Assembly: GCA_964599655.1 (NCBI GenBank)
Contig: CAZRGV010000186.1
Coordinates: forward strand, 1-10,012
Direction: 5' to 3'
DNA length: 10,012 bases
Origin: CAZRGV01 sp964599655
GTDB lineage: Bacteria; Planctomycetota; Planctomycetia; Isosphaerales; Isosphaeraceae
Shown here: piece by piece, positions 5,062 to 10,012 of the stretch
Layout: every line of letters begins with the position of its first letter
Numbering within the stretch: the stretch's first letter is position 1
Program-made: the position numbers and the translations under genes
The notes under the pieces: generated by a model
Database searches by the model: none
Seen by the model: the letters and a program-made list of their open reading frames with translations, nothing else
What the model was told of the DNA's origin: nothing

Positions 5062-7530
5062 TCAGTGGCGGAACAGGAACTCCTTGGTGTTGATGAGGAC
5101 CCAGCCGAGGTCTTCCACGGCCTGCCGGCGATCCTTCGCATCCTTCAGGTGCTTGACCGCGGCGGCCATCTCGGTCGAGTTGGGCTCGCGAGAGAGGGCG
5201 ATCAGGTAGAGTTCCTTGGTGATGTCCTCGGGTGACTTGTCACTCTTGGCCAAGGCGGCCATGCGTCCGTTGTCATCCCGGAGCTTGCCGTTGACGGTCG
5301 CGCCGCCGATCAGTTGCAGGGCCTGGCTGAGGTTGGAATCGCTTTCTCGCTCGCACTCGCAAGCCAGCTCGCGCGCCGGTCGACCAAAGGTTTTGAGGAA
5401 CGGGTTATCCATTTTCCCGTCGGGAATCTGCGTGGCCCTTGCCCCGCTCGGCAGGCCGGAGAAGGGGGTCGTGGTACCCGTCACGGTCGAGATGGCGTCG
5501 AGAAGAACCTCGGCCGGCAGGAGCTTGGTATACGCGTGCGAGAAGTAGAGTGTGTCGTCGGCGTTCAGGGTGTTGGGCCGCGCGCTGAGCTGATAGGTAC
5601 GGCTGGTGAGGATGGTGCGGACCAGGTGGCGAAGGTTGAAATGGTTCTTCGTCAGGTCCGAGGCGAGGGCGTCGAGCAACTCGTCGTTCGATGGCGGGTT
5701 CGAGTCCCGGAAATCGTCCACCGGTTCGACGACGCCTCGGCCCATCAGGTGATACCAGATTCGGTTGGCCATGCTCTTGGCGAAGAACGGATTCTCCGTC
5801 GATGTCAACCAGAAGGCCAGCCGCTCGGGACGGGCCTTGGCCTCGGCCGAGTCGTCGAAGACCGGACCGCCGAGCGCCTTCGGCTTCATCACCTGACCGG
5901 TTCTTGGCTGCCGGACGTCGCCGCCGGTGCTGGCGAAGACGATTTCCTCGTCAGGAAGTGCTCCCTTCTTTTGACGAACCCTCGAGAAGAAGGCGGCGAA
6001 GCCGTAGAAGTCGTCCTGGGTCCATCGCTCGAACGGGTGGTTGTGGCACTTGGCGCACNNNNNNNNNNNNNNNNNNNNNNNNNNNNNNNNNNNNNNNNNN
6101 NNNNNNNNNNNNNNNNNNNNNNNNNNNNNNNNNNNNNNNNTCGAGCCGTCCGACGTCAACAACTCGCGAACGAACTGGTCGAGCGGCTTGTCCTGCTCCA
6201 GGCTCTCGTGAATCCAACGATTGAAAACGTAGGCCCCCTTGGGCTGGATCAACCGGCCGTTGGAGCGGAGTACGTCGGCGAACTTGAGGGTCCAGAAGTC
6301 GACGAACTCGGGGCGCTTCAAGAGCCGGTCGATCACCGCTTCTCGCTTGTTCTTGGATTCGTCGGCCTGAAAGGCGTGGATCTCGTCGAGCGTGGGTAGG
6401 ACACCGATCGTGTCGAGGTAGACGCGACGAAGGAATTCCTCGTCGGTGCAAATCTCAGACGGGCTGATCCGCATCCGGTTCAGCTTCTCGAACACCGCCT
6501 TGTCGATCGGGTTTTCCTGGGGAACCTCCGCGACCTGGAAGCCGGGAACCTCAACAAGGTGTGTCAGCCGGACATTGGCGACGAGGTCGAGGTAGTGGGC
6601 GATGATCGCGGCTTCGCCACGCTGCTTGAATGTCACGAAGCCGTTGACGTCCACCTCGGCGATCTCGGTGTTCGACGAGTCGTAGTAGCAGATCGGGGTG
6701 ACGTCACGGACCGTGCCGTCGGCGTAATGGACCAGAACGACGGTCTGCTGGGTCTTGGCTGGCGCGTTGAGAACGCGGTTTCCGGGCAAGATCTCGAGCT
6801 TGACCGCTTGCGAGGCCGAGGGATCATCCTTGGCGCCTTCGGCGATCCAGTCGCGGAGAAATTCATAGGACTTGGTTCCGCGAGCCAGCCGGAGACCGCC
6901 CTCGTGGGGGATCTCGCCGAGCGGCTTGCGGAGGATCATGCTGGTGTCGGGATTGAAGGTGTCGATCCGTCGCCCGCCGGCCTCCCGGCTGAGGATCTGG
7001 TAATCCTGGTCCGGCAGGTAGCCCCGAAGGCTGAGGCGGAACCCACCCTTGCCGGTGGGAGTGCCGTGGCAGGCTCCCATGTTGCAGCCAGCCTGGCTGA
7101 ACGATGGGATGACGTCGTGGCGGAAGCTCACCGGCGAGGGCTGCCCCATCTTCTCGACCTTGACGGACACCTGGGCCTCGACACTGCCGCCGCGCGCGAC
7201 GATCGTCGCGGTGCCATCGCTCACGGGAATGACCTGTCCGGTGGGGGAGACCTTAGCGATTTCCGGGTTCAGGCTGACCCACTCCAGGGCCCGTGTAAGG
7301 TCGCGCACGGTACCGTCGGCGTAGTTGGCCGTGGCGATGAGTTGTTGGGTCGCTCGACGGCCGGCCAGGGTGGCGTTGGCCGGCTCGACGGCCACCGACG
7401 CCGGTGCCGCGATCAGGTCCACCGCGTCCTCGGCGCGGGCGGAGCGGCCCATCTGGGGAACCATCGCGGCGGCCAGAAACACGGCCAGCATTGGCCCAGA
7501 AGATCGGCGGAGGGTCCGCGGCATTCTCAT
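5062..7530 (-). CDS. Exported BIG2 / PSCyt1 / DUF1549 / DUF1553 protein
   Basis: An 822-residue protein of the large planctomycete cytochrome-like family. Domain order: signal peptide (about 1-35: basic start, hydrophobic LAVFLAAAMV, SARAEDA cleavage region); first BIG2 Ig-like domain (38-126); PSCyt1-type segment with CNMGACHG (C149, C154, H155, a CX4CH spacing) followed by GKGGFRLSLRGY; second BIG2 domain (243-326); DUF1549 (about 339-505) with CAKCHNHPFE (C492, C495, H496, a true CxxCH haem-c motif); DUF1553 (about 568-806) with AKSMANRIWYHLMGRG. Its substrate is unknown; haem binding is inferred. The ATG at 7530 has GGAGG nine bases upstream and directly precedes the signal peptide; the upstream open frame to 8022 is non-coding in character. 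An 82-N gap (6059-6140) hides about 28 residues before CxxCH, with frame preserved. The DUF1501 partner often found beside such genes is not adjacent here. Export to periplasm or outer membrane is likely. Confidence 0.95.
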   Translation of the reverse strand: MRMPRTLRRSSGPMLAVFLAAAMVPQMGRSARAEDAVDLIAAPASVAVEPANATLAGRRATQQLIATANYADGTVRDLTRALEWVSLNPEIAKVSPTGQVIPVSDGTATIVARGGSVEAQVSVKVEKMGQPSPVSFRHDVIPSFSQAGCNMGACHGTPTGKGGFRLSLRGYLPDQDYQILSREAGGRRIDTFNPDTSMILRKPLGEIPHEGGLRLARGTKSYEFLRDWIAEGAKDDPSASQAVKLEILPGNRVLNAPAKTQQTVVLVHYADGTVRDVTPICYYDSSNTEIAEVDVNGFVTFKQRGEAAIIAHYLDLVANVRLTHLVEVPGFQVAEVPQENPIDKAVFEKLNRMRISPSEICTDEEFLRRVYLDTIGVLPTLDEIHAFQADESKNKREAVIDRLLKRPEFVDFWTLKFADVLRSNGRLIQPKGAYVFNRWIHESLEQDKPLDQFVRELLTSDGSXXXXXXXXXXXXXXXXXXXXXXXXXXXXCAKCHNHPFERWTQDDFYGFAAFFSRVRQKKGALPDEEIVFASTGGDVRQPRTGQVMKPKALGGPVFDDSAEAKARPERLAFWLTSTENPFFAKSMANRIWYHLMGRGVVEPVDDFRDSNPPSNDELLDALASDLTKNHFNLRHLVRTILTSRTYQLSARPNTLNADDTLYFSHAYTKLLPAEVLLDAISTVTGTTTPFSGLPSGARATQIPDGKMDNPFLKTFGRPARELACECERESDSNLSQALQLIGGATVNGKLRDDNGRMAALAKSDKSPEDITKELYLIALSREPNSTEMAAAVKHLKDAKDRRQAVEDLGWVLINTKEFLFRH
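6059..6140. other. Assembly gap (82 N) inside the DUF1549 domain
   Basis: The bases are unknown. The reading frame is the same on both sides, ending at LLTSDGS and resuming at CAKCHNHP. By family knowledge the missing part should hold the conserved stretch just before the haem motif, and I would expect slightly more than the 28 residues the gap allows, so the gap length may be an estimate. Confidence 0.95.
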
Positions 7531-7655
7531 CGTCGATGTCCTCCCTCGGGCAGGGGGGTGGGCAGGTTGCACTGGTTCAGGACCGTGCGGTAGGTCGGTC
7601 GAGCCGAAAGCCGACCCGGTGTCTTTGCACAAAGAGCACAAGGTCATCATTCCAA

Positions 7656-7685
7656 ACCATACCCCAGGTCGGCAGGAGTCTTCAA
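7656..7685 (-). promoter_or_regulatory. Candidate promoter for the DUF1549/DUF1553 gene
   Basis: On the minus strand TTGAAG (7680-7685) and TATGGT (7656-7661) are spaced by 18 bases, about 126 bases before the ATG at 7530. Each box matches the sigma-70 consensus only in part. The tandem 22-base repeat begins 19 bases upstream of the -35 box, where an activator would sit. Confidence 0.3.
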
Positions 7686-7704
7686 GCAAAATCAAACAAT
7701 TCCC

Positions 7705-7748
7705 GGAGGACGGCTGCACGATTCTGGGAGGACGACTGCTGGAATCGC
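7705..7748. repeat. Imperfect 22-bp tandem repeat, two copies
   Basis: Two adjacent units (7705-7726 and 7727-7748) share GGAGGACG followed by CTGC at the same positions, with 16 of 22 bases identical. A period of 22 is close to two helical turns, so bound proteins would lie on the same DNA face. It may be a regulator site or a chance duplication. Confidence 0.4.
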
Positions 7749-7921
7749 GGAACGTTGCCAGGCGGCGGCCCTGGCGCTCCGCTGGGCTCGTCGGAACCGA
7801 AGGGCTTTCTCCGCAAGCAGAATCGGGGTGTTTCCCGCATCCGGTGGGTTGGCATGGAGGGGGAGGTTCCGGTCGTGGACTTGCACGCCGCACCGAATCC
7901 GTTGAGTCTTCGGCATTGCTC

Positions 7922-7949
7922 TTGCTGTACGTACGAATTCCTCTAAGAT
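7922..7949 (+). promoter_or_regulatory. Candidate promoter for the exported protein and repeat-protein genes
   Basis: TTGCTG (7922-7927) and TAAGAT (7944-7949) are separated by 16 bases; each box matches four of six consensus positions. It would give a leader of about 215 bases. A second weak option is the extended -10-like TGGTAAACT at 8036-8044, which has no good -35 box. Confidence 0.25.
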
Positions 7950-8171
7950 GAAGTGGACTGTTTGCCCATCGCAAGGCTGGTGGCCACCGGCGTCCGCAAC
8001 ACGACTCTCTTACGAGCCGCAAATGTCTTGCGGTGTGGTAAACTGGAGGCGAGGGAAAGGCGCCTGGCCGGCGTCCGACCGTCGTGGCGCGGTTCTTTCG
8101 ATTGTTCGGGAACCGTGGCTCTCCCCGTGGATGGTGGAGGGTGGACCCGTACTCACAAGGAGGTCTTCGGT

Positions 8172-8549
8172 ATGTCCAGCTTTCGTTGGGGCCCTGGAGC
8201 GCGTTATGGCGGCTGTGGGCTTCTGCTGGGTCTGGCCTTGGCCTACGCCCTGGGAAGCGGACAGAACCCGATGGTCCGGGCCCAGTCGCCCGCGGCGCCG
8301 CACGCCGAATCGGCCGGAACCATCGCCTTCACCACGGCGTCGCCCGACGCCGGTCAACTGCTTTATGTCGTCGATACCCGGACCCAGGCGTTTGCCGTCT
8401 ACAAGGTCGATCCCCGCGACCCGAAGGGGGCCGTCAAACTCGAAGCCGCCCGCCAGTATCGCTGGGACCTGAAGCTCGCCGAGTTCAACAACCAGGCTCC
8501 CGAGGTGGCAACCATCGAGTCGATGGTTGGCTCCGGTTCCAGGAAGTGA
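8172..8549 (+). CDS. Small exported protein of unknown function
   Basis: A 125-residue protein. The ATG at 8172 is preceded by AAGGAGG (8157-8163) at eight-base spacing; the upstream in-frame ATG at 7953 lacks such a site and adds sequence of non-coding character. Residues 1-38 form a signal peptide or N-terminal anchor (basic residues, then GLLLGLALAYALG, then VRAQS as a probable cleavage site). The mature part has a short beta-rich segment LLYVVDTRTQAFAVYKVDP and then KLEAARQYRWDLKLAEFNN. I recall similar small exported proteins of this pattern in planctomycetes but know no assigned function. It has no catalytic or metal motif and no cysteines in the mature part. The next gene starts 109 bases downstream in the same direction, so the two are likely transcribed together. 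Confidence 0.85.
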   Translation: MSSFRWGPGARYGGCGLLLGLALAYALGSGQNPMVRAQSPAAPHAESAGTIAFTTASPDAGQLLYVVDTRTQAFAVYKVDPRDPKGAVKLEAARQYRWDLKLAEFNNQAPEVATIESMVGSGSRK

Positions 8550-8658
8550 GCCTGGGCGAGTGACTCCGGGCCGGCTGGTCGCCGCGGTCCCCCTTGTGCC
8601 CGACCTCAGACCCTGACGGCCCGAACCGGGCCGATCCCGACCGCGGAGGTGCACGTCC

Positions 8659-10012
8659 ATGGCTCAGTTCTACACCCTCGAAGAGGCCGCCCGCGTCCTG
8701 GGTATGAGCCCCGAGGAACTCAAGGCAAAAGCCCAGCAACGCGAGGTGCGCGCGTTCCAGGATCGTGGGACCTGGCAGTTCCGCGTCGCCGACGTCGACG
8801 AGTTGGCTCGACGCCGGGGCATGGGGAGCGACCCCGACCTGTCCCTTTCCGACCTCGATCTCGAAGTGCCCCCTCCGGAAGGCTCGGGCAGCGACGATCT
8901 TGATCTCTCCGAGTACCAGATTGGCGTGACCGGCTCGGACGTCGCGCCGAAGTCGGCCGAGATCAAGTCGTCCGACGATGACGTTCTGCTCGATGATATG
9001 TCCCTGCCGCCGGACGCGATGACCGGCTCCAGCTCGACGATCATCGGGATGAAGCCCGCCGGCAAGCAGCCGAGCGACTCCGACGTGAAACTTGTTCCCG
9101 AGGACACGTCGCGTGGCGCCAGCGACTCGGACGTTCGCCTGGCCTCGCCCGTCGGTGTGCGCCCGAGCGACTCGGACGTGACCCTCGTGGCGGATGACAC
9201 GGGCGAGCTTCCCACCTCGCTGGCTCCCCAGGCGGGCAGGCCCCCATCCAGGCCCAGGCCGGAGACTCCTCCCGCCGACCCCGGCGCGACGACGTTGCGG
9301 CCCAGTCCCCTGCTTGGCTCCTCGGGAGAAGTGGAAGCGGCCAGCGGCGATGATAGCGACAGCGACTTCGAGTTGACCCCCTCGAGCGTGATCGACGCGC
9401 TCCAGCCTGAGTCGGGCAGCGATTTCGAGCTGACCGCGCTGGACGCGAGCGACGAGTTCGACTCGACCCCGACGGCCAGGGCCCCGAGCGACTCGGACGT
9501 GACGGGTGTCGAGCCGTCGGCCTCCGGCGTCAATCTCGGCAAACCGAGCGACTCGGGCATCAACCTTCTCGGCGGTAGTCTCGACCTGAGCCAGTCCGAG
9601 TCGATCGAACTGGCCCCCTTGGAGGACGAGGATCAGCCCAAACCGTCTCGACCCGCGGCCAAACCAGCCCCCGCCAAGGCCGAGAAGAAGGTGGATCCGG
9701 GCGCGACCGCCTTGCCGATGCGATCACCCGGCGAAAAGGACATCTTTGAGGATACCGACTTCGAGGTCGACGCCCTCGACACCGGCACCTCCGAGCACGA
9801 TCAGACGGTTCAGCTCGAAGCGACCAGCGACTTTGACATGGAGGAGAGCGACTCCGCCTCCGAGGTCTTCGCGATCGACGAGGAGGACGTCGACCAGAAC
9901 GCGGCGACGGCCATGGCCGCCGGCCCGGCGCTGGACGAGGACGAATTCGCCGACGCCGAGGAAGGCGCTTCGGGCGAGGGGGGAAGCGCCTGGGGCGACA
10001 TCTCCGGTGAGG
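8659..10012 (+). CDS. Excisionase-type HTH protein with SDSDV-like acidic repeats (partial)
   Basis: The 3' end is cut by the window; 451 codons are visible without a stop. The ATG at 8659 has GGAGGT (8645-8650) eight bases upstream. Residues 4-53 form a MerR/excisionase-like helix-turn-helix (FYTLEEAARVLGMSPEELK, then REVRAFQDRGTWQFRVADVDEL), as in HTH_17 domains. The rest is acidic and low in complexity, likely disordered. It carries dispersed repeats: PSDSDVKLV (138-146), ASDSDVRLA (154-162), PSDSDVTLV (169-177), PSDSDVTGV (276-284) and PSDSGINLL (296-304). Related SDFELT units are at 235-240 and 254-259. Pro/Lys-rich linkers occur at 326-345. There are no membrane segments in the visible part; any would lie downstream. 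The HTH suggests binding to DNA or another protein, but no integrase or phage gene is nearby, so an excisionase role is unlikely. The repeats could be phosphorylation or protein-docking sites. Function is unknown. Confidence 0.9.
   Translation, partial: MAQFYTLEEAARVLGMSPEELKAKAQQREVRAFQDRGTWQFRVADVDELARRRGMGSDPDLSLSDLDLEVPPPEGSGSDDLDLSEYQIGVTGSDVAPKSAEIKSSDDDVLLDDMSLPPDAMTGSSSTIIGMKPAGKQPSDSDVKLVPEDTSRGASDSDVRLASPVGVRPSDSDVTLVADDTGELPTSLAPQAGRPPSRPRPETPPADPGATTLRPSPLLGSSGEVEAASGDDSDSDFELTPSSVIDALQPESGSDFELTALDASDEFDSTPTARAPSDSDVTGVEPSASGVNLGKPSDSGINLLGGSLDLSQSESIELAPLEDEDQPKPSRPAAKPAPAKAEKKVDPGATALPMRSPGEKDIFEDTDFEVDALDTGTSEHDQTVQLEATSDFDMEESDSASEVFAIDEEDVDQNAATAMAAGPALDEDEFADAEEGASGEGGSAWGDISGE

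Larger units (their letters stand above)
7531..8171. other. Divergent intergenic region, 641 bp, no gene recognised
   Basis: This separates the minus-strand DUF1549/DUF1553 gene from the plus-strand exported-protein gene. Short open frames exist on both strands, but none has a convincing ribosome-binding site, composition or similarity. It holds a candidate minus-strand promoter (7656-7685), a candidate plus-strand promoter (7922-7949) and an imperfect 22-base tandem repeat (7705-7748). It also holds a short palindrome-like CTTTGCACAAAG (7623-7634) and an inverted repeat CCGCAA/TTGCGG (8017-8033). The plus-side leader of over 200 bases is long enough for a regulatory RNA structure, but I recognise no known riboswitch. 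Confidence 0.6.

Noticed and set aside
7531..8022. N-terminal extension of the DUF1549/DUF1553 protein to 8022
   Set aside because: It would bury the signal peptide 164 residues inside the protein; the ATG at 7530 has GGAGG at good spacing.
7953..8171. Upstream start for the small exported protein
   Set aside because: It lacks a ribosome-binding site, and the internal ATG at 8172 has a perfect AAGGAGG and begins a signal peptide.
8659..8820. Phage or integrative-element excisionase
   Set aside because: The HTH resembles excisionases, but it is fused to a long acidic tail and there is no integrase, attachment site or phage gene in the window.
8670..9563. Minus-strand open frame of 297 codons rich in SESLG-like repeats
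   Set aside because: It is the reverse-strand shadow of the SDSDV repeats; the plus frame has the HTH domain, a good ribosome-binding site and runs without a stop to the window end.

Overview
The window looks like chromosomal DNA of a high-GC planctomycete, most likely near the Isosphaeraceae. The main evidence is a large exported protein with two Ig-like (BIG2) domains, a PSCyt1-type CX4CH motif, DUF1549, an internal CxxCH and DUF1553, an architecture expanded mostly in Planctomycetota. A small exported protein and an acidic SDSDV-repeat protein with an excisionase-type helix-turn-helix fit the same group. This assignment rests on reading protein motifs by eye; no database was searched. The sequence is draft quality, with N runs at 2766-2782 and 6059-6140.

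Layout from left to right. (1) 275-1471, minus: a REC-GGDEF response regulator/diguanylate cyclase with intact phospho-acceptor, GGEEF and I-site residues. (2) 1671-2637: a complete IS5-family insertion sequence with imperfect terminal inverted repeats, a probable TTA target duplication, and a transposase split over two frames at a T4G6 run. (3) 2854-4368, minus: a Mur-ligase-fold protein resembling MurE that keeps its P-loop but has lost nearly all other catalytic signature residues. (4) 4531-4950, plus: a decayed DUF1003 membrane-protein gene carrying two opposite single-base frameshifts. (5) 4986-5028: a strong intrinsic terminator. (6) 5062-7530, minus: the BIG2/PSCyt1/BIG2/DUF1549/DUF1553 protein. 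(7) 7531-8171: a 641-bp divergent intergenic region with candidate promoters and a 22-bp tandem repeat. (8) 8172-8549, plus: a 125-residue exported protein. (9) 8659 to the window end, plus: the HTH plus SDSDV-repeat protein, cut off by the window edge.

The genes do not form one pathway. The last two are co-directional, 109 bp apart, and probably co-transcribed. The rest are single transcription units separated by intergenic DNA, an insertion sequence and a pseudogene, so the left part of the window looks like a region undergoing rearrangement. The points most worth following up are the MurE-like pseudoenzyme, the frameshifted DUF1003 gene and the repeat protein paired with a small exported protein. 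I found no CRISPR array, rRNA, tRNA, phage module or recognisable defence system.
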